Shown here: positions 1-11,151 of the stretch, piece after piece
Numbering within the stretch: position 1 is the first letter of the stretch
How the letters are laid out: each line of letters starts with the position of its first letter
NCBI GenBank assembly: GCA_029962745.1
Contig: CM057165.1
Span: 26,790,652-26,854,651, forward strand
Length of the DNA stretch: 64,000 nucleotides
Direction of reading: 5' to 3'
DNA from: Echinometra lucunter
Taxonomy: Eukaryota > Echinodermata > Echinoidea > Camarodonta > Echinometridae
Translations under genes and position numbers: made by a program
The notes under the pieces: model-generated
The model's input: the letters and a program-made list of their open reading frames with translations, nothing else
What the model was told of the DNA's origin: nothing
The model's database searches: none

Positions 1-2349
1 AATGTTCAATGGTTTTGTCCAGAGCATCTGATGATTATTTTCTGTTTTATTATCGTTTGCTGCTTTTGTTTGTAAACGTGATTTGCCAAGTTAAATGTTA
101 CCTACCTTTTGGTAAGGAAAGGTATGTATGGCATGGGTTATCATATGTGCATGTGTTAGTTAGGTTACTAGAGCACTTGTGAATTATGAGCTGGCTGGAC
201 TTGATCCTTAAACTGCCAGAGAACAGTGCAGTAACACCAATGACTTTTTTTTTGGGGGGGGGGGGGGGGGGGGGGTGGGGGGGGGTCTCGCAGCCATAAA
301 TGTGCCCTTCTCATGTAAATGTAAATGCAGGAAATGATAGAACAGTGGATTTTCATCTGATGCTCTGTACATTATCAAATTATTTTATTCTCGAAGTGTG
401 TGGTTAGATCCCTCTTGTTGGGGTTTTAGAGGGAGCATCCATACCCTCATCTCTCAATTTAATTGGGATGGCTAAACTCCTATTTAGCCAGCCAGGCTCC
501 CTAAAGGGATACCACCTAGGCTTACATCCTAAAGTGCCGTGCAGGAGGAACCTTGTTTCAGCTCCAGGAGAAAGTGACTACGGCCCCTGGTATAGTTGGT
601 TTGGATCAGCTGCCCAAGTTTTTTTTTTTTTTTAATTGAAATTGTTTATTGTTGGATCCTGCGTGAATAATTGCATAGATGGTTTTGATATAGAAATGAT
701 TAATAGGAGGGTTTTTTTTTCTTTTAGATTATGGTGTCGATACATTTTATTCAATCTCTAATAGAGATTTGGGGATTACTTTTTGAAGGCTAAGATGGGG
801 GTATGACTAATCCTTCTACAACCCCAGTGAGAGGAATTTAACCATGTGTTTCTTGGTAAAATATTCAATGATTTTGTCCAGAGCATCTGATGAGTATTTT
901 CTGTTTTATCTTTTGCTGCTTTTGTTTGTAAATCTCATTTGGTAAGGAAAGGTATGTATGGCATGGGTTATCATATGTGCATGTATTAGTTAGGTTACTA
1001 GAGCACTTGTGAATTACCGGTATGAGCTGGCTGGACTTGATCCTTAAACTGCCAGAGAACAGTGTAGTAAAACCAATGCCTTTTTTTTTTGGTTGGGGAG
1101 GGGGGGGGGTTGTCTCAGCCATAAATGTGCCTTCCTCGTGTAAATGTAAATGCAGCAAATGATAGAACAGTAGATTTTCATCTGATGCTCTGTACATTAT
1201 CAAATTGTTTTATCCTAGAAGTGTGTGGTTAGATCCCTCTTATTAGGGTTTTTGGGGTGTATCTGTACCCTCTTCTTTCGAATTTAATTGGGAAGGCTAA
1301 ACTCCTATTTAGCCGCCAGGCTCCCTAAAGGGATATCACCTAGGCTTACATCCTAAAGGGCTGTGAAGGAGGAACAATGTTTCATCTCCAGGAGAAAGTG
1401 GCTACGGCCCCTGGTAATAGGTGGTTTGGGTCAACTGCCCATTTTTTTTTTAGTTTTTTTTTTTTAAGTTTTTGCTCTTCATTTTTTAAATGGTAGCTCC
1501 ACCAGGTCCATTGAATTGTAAAATGGAAAATTTCTCTTATTAGATATTGAACTGAACTCATGCATGAATGATTGCATAGATGGTATTGATACAGATTTGA
1601 ATAATTTTCCTCTTTTTCTTTTTTTTCTTTTCCTCTTTTTTTCGGAGGATGGTTTGAATATTATGTTGTTCAGTCCCAACTGGGCATCTTACGTTACCGT
1701 ACTTGAAGGGGATATGGTGAATCTTTCTGCAACCCCAATCAGAGCAATTTAACCATGCATTACTTAGTAAAATATTCAATGGTTTTGTTCAGATCATCTG
1801 ATGATTATTTTCTGTTTATCTTTTGCTGCATTTGTTTGTAAATGTTATCATACATTTGGTAGGGAAAGGTATGTACATGTATGGCATGGGTCATCGTGTG
1901 TGTATTAGTTGGGTTACTAGAGCACTTGTGAATTATGAGCTGGCTGGACTTGATCCTTAAACTGCCAGAGAACAGTGCAGTAACACCGTTGACTTTTGTG
2001 GGGGGGGTGGTAGGGAGGGTTTCTCAGTCATAAATGTGCCTTTCTCATGTAAATGTAAATGCAGCAAATGATAGAACAGTAGATTTTCATCTGATGCTCT
2101 GTACATTATCAAATTGTTTTATCCTATAAGTGTGTGGTTAGATCCCTCCTATTAGGGTTTTTGGGGTGTATCTGTACCCTCTTCTTTCGAATTTAATTGG
2201 GAAGGCTAAACTCCTATTTAGCCGCCTTCTTCTTTTAGAGAATGGTTTAAGTATTTTATTATTCAGTCCCAACTGGGCGTTACTTGAAGGCTGTGACTAA
2301 TCCTTCTACAACCCCAGTCAGAGCAATTTAACCATGTGTTTTTTGGTAA

Positions 2350-4590
2350 AATGTTCAATGGTTTTGTCCAGAGCATCTGATGATTATTTTCTGTTTTATT
2401 ATCGTTTGCTGCTTTTGTTTGTAAACGTGATTTGCCAAGTTAAATGTTACCTACCTTTTGGTAAGGAAAGGTATGTATGGCATGGGTTATCATATGTGCA
2501 TGTGTTAGTTAGGTTACTAGAGCACTTGTGAATTATGAGCTGGCTGGACTTGATCCTTAAACTGCCAGAGAACAGTGCAGTAACACCAATGACTTTTTTT
2601 TGGGAGGGGGGGGGGGGGGGGTGGGGGGGGGGGGGTCTCGCAGCCATAAATGTGCCCTTCTCATGTAAATGTAAATGCAGGAAATGATAGAACAGTGGAT
2701 TTTCATCTGATGCTCTGTACATTATCAAATTATTTTATTCTCGAAGTGTGTGGTTAGATCCCTCTTGTTGGGGTTTTAGAGGGAGCATCCATACCCTCAT
2801 CTCTCAATTTAATTGGGATGGCTAAACTCCTATTTAGCCAGCCAGGCTCCCTAAAGGGATACCACCTAGGCTTACATCCTAAAGTGCCGTGCAGGAGGAA
2901 CCTTGTTTCAGCTCCAGGAGAAAGTGACTACGGCCCCTGGTATAGTTGGTTTGGATCAGCTGCCCAAGATTTTTTTTTTTTTTAATTGAAATTGTTTATT
3001 GTTGGATCCTGCGTGAATAATTGCATAGATGGTTTTGATATAGAAATGATTAATAGGAGGGTTTTTTTTTCTTTTAGATTATGGTGTCGATACATTTTAT
3101 TCAATCTCTAATAGAGATTTGGGGATTACTTTTTGAAGGCTAAGATGGGGGTATGACTAATCCTTCTACAACCCCAGTGAGAGGAATTTAACCATGTGTT
3201 TCTTGGTAAAATATTCAATGATTTTGTCCAGAGCATCTGATGAGTATTTTCTGTTTTATCTTTTGCTGCTTTTGTTTGTAAATCTCATTTGGTAAGGAAA
3301 GGTATGTATGGCATGGGTTATCATATGTGCATGTATTAGTTAGGTTACTAGAGCACTTGTGAATTACCGGTATGAGCTGGCTGGACTTGATCCTTAAACT
3401 GCCAGAGAACAGTGTAGTAACACCAATGCCTTTTTTTTTTTGGTTGGGGAGGGGGGGGGGGGGTTGTCTCTGCCATAAATGTGCCTTCCTCGTGTAAATG
3501 TAAATGCAGCAAATGATAGAACAGTAGATTTTCATCTGATGCTCTGTACATTATCAAATTGTTTTATCCTAGAAGTGTGTGGTTAGATCCCTCTTATTAG
3601 GGTTTTTGGGGTGTATCTGTACCCTCTTCTTTCGAATTTAATTGGGAAGGCTAAACTCCTATTTAGCCGCCAGGCTCCCTAAAGGGATATCACCTAGGCT
3701 TACATCCTAAAGGGCTGTGAAGGAAGAATCCTGTTTCAGCTCCAGGAGAAAGTGGCTACAGCCCCTGGTAATAGGTGGTTTGGGTCAACTGCCCATTTTT
3801 TTTTTAGTTTTTTTTTTTTAAGTTTTTGCTCTTCATTTTTTAAATGGTAGCTCCACCAGGTCCATTGAATTGTAAAATGGAAAATTTCTCTTATTAGATA
3901 TTGAACTGAACTCATGCATGAATGATTGCATAGATGGTATTGATACAGATTTGAATAATTTTTCCTCTTTTTCTTTTTTTTCTTTTCCTCTTTTTTTCGG
4001 AGGATGGTTTGAATATTATGTTGTTCAGTCCCAACTGGGCATCTTACGTTACCGTACTTGAAGGGGATATGGTGAATCTTTCTGCAACCCCAATCAGAGC
4101 AATTTAACCATGCATTACTTAGTAAAATATTCAATGGTTTTGTTCAGATCATCTGATGATTATTTTCTGTTTATCTTTTGCTGCATTTGTTTGTAAATGT
4201 TATCATACATTTGGTAGGGAAAGGTATGTACATGTATAGCATGGGTCATCGTGTGTGTATTAGTTGGGTTACTAGAGCACTTGTGAATTATGAGCTGGCT
4301 GGACTTGATCCTTAAACTGCCAGAGAACAGTGCAGTAACACCGTTGACTTTTGTGGGGGGGGGGGGGGGGGGGGTGGTAGGGAGGGTTTCTCAGTCATAA
4401 ATGTGCCTTTCTCATGTAAATGTAAATGCAGCAAATGATAGAACAGTAGATTTTCATCTGATGCTCTGTACATTATCAAATTGTTTTATCCTAGAAGTGT
4501 GTGGTTAGATCCCTCCTATTAGGGTTTTTGGGGTGTATCTGTACCCTCTTCTTTCGAATTTAATTGGGAAGGCTAAACTCCTATTTAGCC
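2350..4590 (+). repeat. Second copy of a 2.2 kb higher-order block
   Basis: Positions 1-2226 match 2350-4590 almost base for base at an offset of about 2350, including the same unit-to-unit differences (for example the 6-nt insertion near 1015 and 3365). Differences are mostly G- and T-run lengths and a few substitutions around 1370 versus 3720. This implies a recent duplication of a 2.5-unit block. The sequence after 2226 and after 4590 diverges at the same GCCGCC, so the breakpoint is visible. Confidence 0.9.
2512..2587 (+). ncRNA. Candidate structured RNA core (reference copy)
   Basis: This 76-nt stretch is the best-conserved part of the array. It can fold as three nested stems: GTTACT with AGTAAC, a 3-nt AGA bulge, GCACT with AGTGC, and CTGGC with GCCAG, plus a small GGA/TCC tip. 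Array copies lie at 163-238, 993-1074, 1912-1987, 2512-2587, 3343-3424, 4267-4342, 5212-5287 and 6107-6182. Solo copies lie at 6954-7030 and 15719-15794. Several substitutions keep pairing (see findings). No promoter boxes or terminator were identified and I do not recognise the family, so it may only be the conserved part of a repeat. Calling it an RNA is inference. Confidence 0.35.
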
Positions 4591-6394
4591 GCCAGGCTCC
4601 CTAAAGGGATATCACCTAGGCTTACATCCTAAAGGGCTGTGAAGGAGGAACAATGTTTCATCTCCAGGAGAAAGTGGCTACGGCCCCTGGTAATAGGTGG
4701 TTTGGGTCAACTGCCCATTTTTTTTTTAGTTTTTTTTTTTAGTTTTTGCTCTTCATTTTTTAAATGGTAGCTCCACCAGGTCCATTGAATTGTAAAATGG
4801 AAAATTTCTCTTATTCTTAGATATTGAACTGAACTGAACTGAACTCCTGCATGAATGATTGCAGAGATGGTATTGATGCAGATATGGATAATCACTCCTT
4901 TTTTTTTTTCTTCTTCTTCTTCTTCTTTTAGAGAAGGGTTTAAGTATTGTGTTGTTCAGTCCCAACTGGGCGTTACTTGAAGGCTAAGAAGAGGCTGTGA
5001 CTAATCCTTCTACGACCCCTGTCAGAGCAATTTAACCATGTGTTTCTTGGTAAAATATTCAGTGATTTTGTCCAGAGCATCTGATGATTATTTTCTGTTT
5101 TATCCTTTGCTGCTTTTGTTTGTAAATCTCATTTGCCAAGTTAAATGTTACCTACATTTGGTAAGGAAAGGTATGTATGGCATGGGTTATCATATGTGCA
5201 TGTATGAGTTAGGTTACTAGAGCACTTGTGAATTATGAGCTGGCTGGACTTGATCCTTAAAATGCCAGAGAACAGTGCAGTAACACCATAGATTTTTTTT
5301 TTTTTTTTTTTTTTTTTTGGGGGGGTTGTCTCTGCCATAAATGTGCCTTCCTCGTATAAATATAAATGCAGCAAATGATGAAACAGTAGATCATCATCTG
5401 ATGCTCTGTACATTATGAAACTGTTTTATCATAGAAGTGTGTGGTTAGATCCCTCTTGTTAGGGTTTTAGATGAGCATCCATACTCTCATCTCTCAATTT
5501 AATTAGGAAGGCTAAACTCCTATTTAGCCAGTCAGGCTCCTAAAAGGGATATCACCTAGGTTTACATCGTAAAGTGCTGTGAAGGGGGAACCCTGTTTCA
5601 GCTCCAGGTGTAAGTGGCTACGGCCCCTGGTAGTATATTGCTGGTCAGCTGTCCCAATTTTTAATTTTTTTTTTTTTTAATTTTTTTTAGTATTTGCTGT
5701 ATGTTCTACTAGGACCATTGAATTTTACAATGGAAATTTTCTCTTAATCTTAAATACTGTATGAATAATGGCATAGATTGTATTGATACAGATACAAATC
5801 ATTGCTCTTTTTTTATTTCTTTTCCTCTTTTGTTAGAGAATGGTTTAAGTATTTTGTTGTTCAGTCCCAACTGGGCGTTACTTGAAGGCTTAGAAGAGGG
5901 TATGACTAATCCTTCTGCAACCCCAATCAGAACAATTTAACCATTCATTTCTTGGTAAAATATTCAGTGATTTTGTCCAGTGCAGCTGATGATTATTTTC
6001 TGTTTTATCTTTTGCTGCTTTTATTTGTAAACGTGATCTGCCAAGATGAATGTATCATACAGTTGGTAGGGAAAGGTATGTATGGTATGGGTTATCATAT
6101 TAGTTTGGTTACTAGAGCACTTGTGAATTATGAGCTGGCTGGACTTGATCCTTAAACTGTCAGAGAACAGTGCAGTAATACCAATGACTTTTTTTGGGGG
6201 GGGTAGGGAGGGTTTCTCAGTCATAAATGTGCCTTTCTCATGTAAATGTAAATGCAGCAAATGATAGAACAATAGATCTTCATCTGATGCTCTGTACATT
6301 ATCAAACTGTTTTATCCTAGAAGTGTGTAGTTAGATTGCTCTCATGTAAATGTACGTAAATGCAGCTAATGATGGAAGAGTATATCTTTTTTTT

Positions 6395-6713
6395 TTTTCT
6401 TGACCCTTTGCTCTTATTTTTCACTCACTGATTCATCAGACAAATCCAAGTTTACTTTAAAATATATAAATTGTAATTTGTGCATTGCTTTGGAAAAGTG
6501 GACCCGAGTTTTCTTGGAGTTTACACTTACCAGTTCTGAGTGATTGAGATGCAAAACAATCTTATTTGTGGTGAGCATTTTCATGAAACTTGTGAAGACA
6601 TTTTCTATAATGGTAAAAATATACCCCCACAGCTAGAGATACAGGGATGTAAAAATCAGTCCTTGGTAAAATGCACAGACGATTACCCTACCGATTTAAA
6701 CATTTTGAGCTGA
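6395..6713. other. No gene seen
   Basis: AT-rich sequence between the tandem array and the hairpin; no repeat, exon or RNA gene could be supported. Confidence 0.6.
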
Positions 6714-6773
6714 TGTGTTTCACATATCTTGCCCCAATAACTTGTTGGGGCAAGATATATGAAACACATCAGA
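6714..6773. repeat. Perfect-arm hairpin
   Basis: CTGATGTGTTTCA...CTTGCCCCAA is followed after a 7-nt loop by TTGGGGCAAG...TGAAACACATCAG, giving arms of about 26 bp with one or two mismatches. No flanking duplication was seen. It may be a tiny MITE or a foldback remnant. Confidence 0.75.
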
Positions 6774-6819
6774 TAGGGGGTGTCCTGCATGGCTGAGGTA
6801 AACATGGGTAAGACACCAG

Positions 6820-6950
6820 GGCTGTGTTTCATGAAACCATCATAAGTCTAAGTTCATGGACATCCCATTGAAACATGTGTTGACTCTACAACACATGTTT
6901 CAATGGGATGTTCAAGAAGTTAGACTTCTGACGGTTTAATGAAACGGCCC
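6820..6950. mobile_element. Palindromic MITE, GGGCTGTGTTTCA family, copy 1
   Basis: Arms starting GGCTGTGTTTCATGAAAC and ending in its inverted counterpart enclose a near-complete palindrome with an ACACATGTTT centre. It is flanked by CAG on the left and CTG on the right, so the duplication is ambiguous. Copies 2 and 3 are at 40566-40699 and 57934-58067. It has no coding capacity. Confidence 0.8.
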
Positions 6951-6953
6951 CCT

Positions 6954-7030
6954 GGATTATTAGAGCACCTGTGAATTATGAGCTGGCTGGACTTGATCCT
7001 TAAACTGCCAGAGAACAGTCCAGTAATACC
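6954..7030 (+). ncRNA. Candidate structured core, solo copy with damaged middle stem
   Basis: The outer stem can pair as ATTATT/AGTAAT with one wobble, and the inner CTGGC/GCCAG stem is intact. The middle stem is broken by GCACC/AGTCC. This copy looks less constrained than the others. Confidence 0.25.
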
Positions 7031-7192
7031 AGGTGCTGGGGGGGGGGGGCATCTCTGCCATACATTTACCTCTCTCTGCTGTAAACTCAAGAGCAGCAAA
7101 TGATAAAGCAGTAGATAATTGTCTGAAGCTCTAATTACCATTAATATTTTTTTGTCCAAATACACTTAACCATGACATGTTCCAGTCTAGTA

Positions 7193-7350
7193 AGAAATGA
7201 CTACTGGGAAATGCTATATTGGGAATTGGTTTGCTAGAGTAGATCAAATGGTTTTCTATTGTTTCTTTCCCACTTGAAATGACTACTGGGAAATGCTATT
7301 TTGTGAATTGGTTTGCTAGAGTAGAACCAATGGTTTTCCTTTTTTTTCCA
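7193..7350 (+). repeat. Two-copy direct repeat, ~80-bp period
   Basis: GAAATGACTACTGGGAAATG begins at about 7195 and again at about 7275. Each time it is followed by near-identical sequence through GGTTTGCTAGAGTAGA and ATGGTTTTC. Confidence 0.85.
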
Positions 7351-8515
7351 ACTTGTACTCTTGCCTCCTTGTCATTTAATTTTATTATTTTTTAATGTTT
7401 TTTTCTAAATCTATAAGAATATTCTGATTGTCATATGTTACACTAATTAACAAAATAAAGAGTAGGGTTCATTGTAACGCATTTGATCCATAAAATATTC
7501 TGATTTTGGAGAGAACATATTGCAAAGTTGAAGGAATAATCACAGTGTACGTTTAGTAAGACAGATTTTAAGGGTTTATATGCATGTAATTGCAGAGTCT
7601 GAGCATATTTATAGGACAGTTTTTGATGTGAGAAGATTTGTATAAGATGGGAAAACAGTACAGTGGTATAAAAGTCCACAGTATTAAAGTATTTTTAAAA
7701 TATTCTTTTTATTCCGAAAAACAGAATAGAATATAATCTTTCCTTGAAAAACCTCAAGAGAAGAGTTGTAACCATTAGTGCCAGTAGTGAAGTGTTCCAC
7801 TAGTGAAGTTTTCCACTGTTAGAGATGAGAAAACATTCCCTCTTGCCTGCATGAAAGATGTGGAAGCAATATATTGCTTCATTTGCCATGTATGAATAGA
7901 TTTAAGAGATTAGACAGGGCTCAGCACTTATGGGCACCCAGGACACTTGGGCCCCCAAATTCATGGTCCAAACTCCCAAAATCTAAGAATTTTTACGCAG
8001 GGCTCAATAAAAACAAACCCTTAAGTTTCCATTTGGTCCCTTTACCTAAAACGTTAGTATGAAGCTCTGGATTAGAGTATAAAAACTTGTTGTACAACTC
8101 CAGTTTGAGATATGAAACGGTACTAAATGAATGATTTTTTTTTGTTTTCAGAGAGAGATAAAGAGAGGAAGGTGGAGTGTGTTGTGTCAATGCTCCCTTC
8201 ATAATCCTCAGATAGAATGACTTAATCATGCTTTTCTGGGATTGTTTTCGTATTGACCAACGTATCCAAGGTGTGCCAAGGTGTTGGGCAATGATCGGCA
8301 ATTTGATAATTTGCTTCTGTATATGCAACTTTTGGGGGACAAGCTTCTGTACATTTGGTAAGGGTGCTGCAGGTTCTCTCATACATGCATGTTACCGTTC
8401 CCTGATGTGCTTCCCAGTGTGTACTGCGGAAGTAATATATACATGTTTACACTTGCATGCATGCTCAAATTCTTTTTTCTTTTCGTTCTTTTTGGTTTAA
8501 AGAGGATAGACTAAT
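7351..8515. other. No gene seen
   Basis: AT-rich. Short open frames on both strands lack recognisable domains or splice context. A small duplication of AGTGAAGTGTTCCACT/AGTGAAGTTTTCCACT lies near 7788-7820. Confidence 0.6.
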
Positions 8516-8562
8516 ACAGAAAAGGGCACGATGGCCAGTATTTTGGCCGTGAATTGATCTCT
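8516..8562 (+). repeat. 47-bp direct repeat, left copy
   Basis: It matches 9213-9259 with two or three differences. It contains a hairpin, GGCCA-GTATTT-TGGCC, extended to ACGGCCA/TGGCCGT in the right copy, followed by GAATTGATCTCT. The copies are in direct orientation about 697 bp apart. Confidence 0.85.
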
Positions 8563-9212
8563 AAACTCAAAGCTCAAATGACAGGGCCAAAACACTACGA
8601 ATCGTACAAAATCTTACGAAATCGCTGCACAGCCATCCAGCGCATAGCCAGGCTAGGCACTACACACGTACAGGCACAACTACCATACGTCTAGTACATG
8701 AACACTAGGTTGTACGATTGATTCCCTGAAGTCAACAAGACACAGAAGATTTTCACAGAAAACATAATCACGAACCACACATCCACAACATAAAATAAAT
8801 TACAAACCTTCCCAAACAATAATTAAAATATGGCAGAAAAAGTGTACAGAAAAACACAAGAGATAGAATAGATCAGAAATTGGCGAGCTGGGATGACTGG
8901 AATCCAACAACAAATTTTATTACGTATAGATATCGATAGCAGCTATCGATGCCGCCAAAGCGGCCGGGGTGCGCGAAATTAAAACCTGCTGTACATAAGT
9001 ACGTATTAGGTGTGTTACGTGTGCGCGCGGATTTAAGACTTGTGAAATCGAGATGAAACAATTCTTACGTGAGATTGGAGCTGCTAGGATGGGCTGGAGG
9101 TGCGTTTTCGATTAAAATTATTCATTAGTAGTTAGTAGACCTTGGTTTTACACTCTGTACCAGCCTTGGCAATGGTTAATTTTACAGCCGGAAGTAGGGC
9201 ATTTTATGAATT
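8563..9212. other. CpG-containing segment between direct repeats; no gene supported
   Basis: It is richer in CG dinucleotides than its surroundings, especially about 8930-9080. A perfect 9-bp inverted repeat ATCGATAGC-A-GCTATCGAT lies at 8932-8950. It could be the interior of a small element bounded by the 47-bp repeats, or a promoter-like CpG patch. No exon or promoter element could be confirmed. Confidence 0.4.
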
Positions 9213-9259
9213 ACAGAAAAGGGCATGACGGCCAGTATTTTGGCCGTGAATTGATCTCT
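9213..9259 (+). repeat. 47-bp direct repeat, right copy
   Basis: Partner of 8516-8562. The hairpin here is complete (ACGGCCA/TGGCCGT). Confidence 0.85.
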
Positions 9260-9266
9260 TTTTGGG

Positions 9267-9313
9267 GGGCATCGACGGCCTGGCCATCGATGGCCGTCGA
9301 TTAATTTATGCCC
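9267..9313. repeat. GC-rich hairpin
   Basis: ATCGACGGCC and GGCCGTCGAT form a perfect 10-bp stem, and the outer GGGCAT/ATGCCC extends it. It lies eight bases after the right direct repeat and may be structurally linked to it. Confidence 0.75.
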
Positions 9314-9728
9314 TGCGATTAACACACACAAAAACAGGGATTTTGAAAAAAATATTTAATTCACCTAGCATTTATTTGAAATTTAAAAAAAAAAGTGATT
9401 TACATGAAATTTTAAGCTCTGAAAAGGTAATTAAGACTTGTGAGTCTAATAGATCCCCTATTTGTCTCCCTGGCTTTTTTCTTTTCCATGTCTCTACCTT
9501 TCCGGCACTCTCTCTGTCTCTTATAATATCTGACTCAGAGATAGTACCAGTGTTTATGTAATTTCTCTTGTAGACCTTGAAATATGCATGATTTAGAAGC
9601 TTATTCGGTTTAGTTAATACATGCAACTATCCTACCAGCTTAGGTTGTGGCAAATCATATGACAATTGCATTTGAAGGTTTAGGTGCAGTATACATTTGC
9701 ACATTAAAACTCTGATAGATCCAGGAAT
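9314..9728. other. No gene seen
   Basis: AT-rich spacer between the hairpin and the minisatellite. Short open frames on both strands have no recognisable content. Confidence 0.6.
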
Positions 9729-9845
9729 AAGCTGTCTTTAGTCACCCAGTTGTCCTTTTTTGTGCGCAGTCAATTAGCTGTCAGTGGTCACCTGATTGTC
9801 ATCGGTCACCTTGCTGTCATAGTCACTCAGCTGCCCTTATACTAT

Positions 9846-10399
9846 GGTCACAAAGCCCAAAATCAGCCTGCTCGGCGGCCAGATGGCAAGTTTTTTGCCA
9901 ATTTCCCCCAGGCACCGAGCAGCGGCCGCCCGGGCACTGCTGTTATTTAGGGCATCGCTCGGTCACCGCCGAAGTTTTAGTGCGGAGTTAAAATTTCGGC
10001 GGCGCCTGCTCACTTTTCACTCGCCGCCCAAAATACGCTCGGTGCTTCAGGAGAAGACCGGCAGGCCGCCGCCGGTACACCTACGGGACACCGGCAGATT
10101 CCCCGCCGATCACCAGTTGGACGCCGGGCAATTTCTTAAAAATCGGCCGTTGGCAGGTGGGAGATCGTGCGGGAACCGGTGGGTTATCATTCGGTCACTG
10201 CTCGGACGCTGCGCGGAGAAAATCGCACGATCTCACCAACTTTTTACCTAAATCGATCAGCAACTGACGGGAAATCGACAGGACATTGGCCGGGCATCGC
10301 TGAGGCTTTAGAGTCCGCTCGAAATCATTGGGCGATGCTAAATTCCAGCGGCGACCGTGCAGGCTGCAAATCGGTCAATCGCCGCTGGCTTTTGTGACC
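9846..10399. mobile_element. GC-rich block inserted in the minisatellite, short inverted ends
   Basis: It starts GGTCACAAAGCC and ends GGCTTTTGTGACC, a short inverted repeat with a one-base difference. Its composition changes abruptly to GC-rich and CpG-rich, and the 18-bp periodicity stops. GCTCGG or its complement CCGAGC recurs at about 9868, 9917, 9956, 10036 and 10200. A 135-residue open frame (9844-10251) is arginine-rich without recognisable domains, so I do not call it a gene. No clear target duplication was seen. A non-autonomous element is the best reading. Confidence 0.45.
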
Positions 10400-10979
10400 T
10401 TAGCATTAGTCACCTGGCTGTTTGGTCAATTAGGTGTTCTTGACCTCCAAACTGTCCTTAGCTATCCAATTGCCTTTGGCCCCTGGTTTTTCATGTTTAA
10501 CCAGTGATCTTTCATCACCTGGCTGGCTATAGATAGTTGCCATAGTCCCCTGGCTTTTCATAGCCTTTGGCTGTCCTCGGTCACCCAGCTGCCCATGGTC
10601 ATTCAGCTGTCCTTGGTTATCTAGCTATCTTTGGTCTACTGGCTGTCAACACTCAGTTGGCTGTCTCATTCATCTAGCTGTCCTTGTTCTCCCAATTGTC
10701 TATGGTCATCTGGCTATCTGTGATAACTGAGCTGCATTTACAGTTGCTGTCTGGCGTAAATGGTCTTTTGGCTGTACTTGTTCACCTAGCTGTTAATGTT
10801 AGACCAGAGGTGTTTGATCACTCAGCTGTACTTGGTCACCCAGCTTTCTTTTGTCAACTAGCTGTCCCTTTGCAACTAGTGATCTTTGGTAACCAGCTGT
10901 ACTTTTTCACCTAGCTGTCCTTGGTTATTCAACTGTCCTGGTGTCCAAAGGGTCTATAGACTGCTGCCTTAGTCATCTG

Positions 10980-11151
10980 GGGCCCGTTGCATAAAACTTA
11001 CTATAATAGTAACTTTGCTATTATAGTAACTCTTCATGGAATACTGGATTTTGCATGGCATGTTGCTCAACAGCCAATCAAAATCCAGTATTCCATGAAG
11101 AGATACTATAATAGCGAAGTTGCTATTATAGTAAGTTTTCTGCAATGGGCC
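10980..11151. mobile_element. Palindromic MITE, GGCCCGTTGCATAAAAC family, long form
   Basis: The ends GGCCCGTTGCATAAAACTTA and its inverted match (with TTTTCTGCAATGGGCC at the right) enclose CTATTATAG motifs. An inner palindrome pairs CTTCATGGAATACTGGATTT with AAATCCAGTATTCCATGAAG. It is flanked by CTG on both sides (10977-10979 and 11152-11154) and sits inside the 18-bp array. The 3-bp CWG duplication fits PIF/Harbinger-type elements; that assignment is inference. Confidence 0.85.

Larger units (their letters stand above)
1..6390 (+). repeat. Tandem array of a ~0.9 kb unit, eight partial or full copies
   Basis: A conserved block beginning ACCATG(T/C)(G/A)TT recurs at about 841, 1753, 2331, 3191, 4106, 5036 and 5940, with the window opening inside an earlier copy. 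Spacings are 860-930 bp except one of 578 bp. That short unit (1753-2330) jumps from the GCCGCC at ~2221 straight to a TTCTTCTTTTAGAG block, losing about 330 bp. Each unit holds, in order, a conserved 76-nt core, a T-run followed by a G-run of variable length, a hairpin GGCTAAA/TTTAGCC, and a T- or CT-rich tract. Short reading frames on either strand are proline- or lysine-rich products of the homopolymers; I see no protein gene. The array decays after ~6390. Confidence 0.93.
6784..7150 (+). repeat. Solo diverged copy of the array unit, split by a MITE
   Basis: Sequence from CCTGCATGGCTGAGGTAAAC through the core (6954-7030), a poly-G run and the CTGCCATACATTTACC... section matches one third of the 0.9 kb unit and also the solo copy at 15.66 kb. 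A palindromic MITE sits inside it. The uninterrupted site is preserved at 15.71 kb (TCACCTGGATTACT), which shows that the MITE arrived later. Confidence 0.8.

Noticed and set aside
168..5413. Proline- and lysine-rich open frames on the minus strand of the tandem array
   Set aside because: They are translations of poly-G and poly-T tracts; frame and length change with tract length between copies.
9844..10251. 135-residue Arg-rich frame in the GC-rich block
   Set aside because: High GC makes long chance frames likely, and no domain is recognised.
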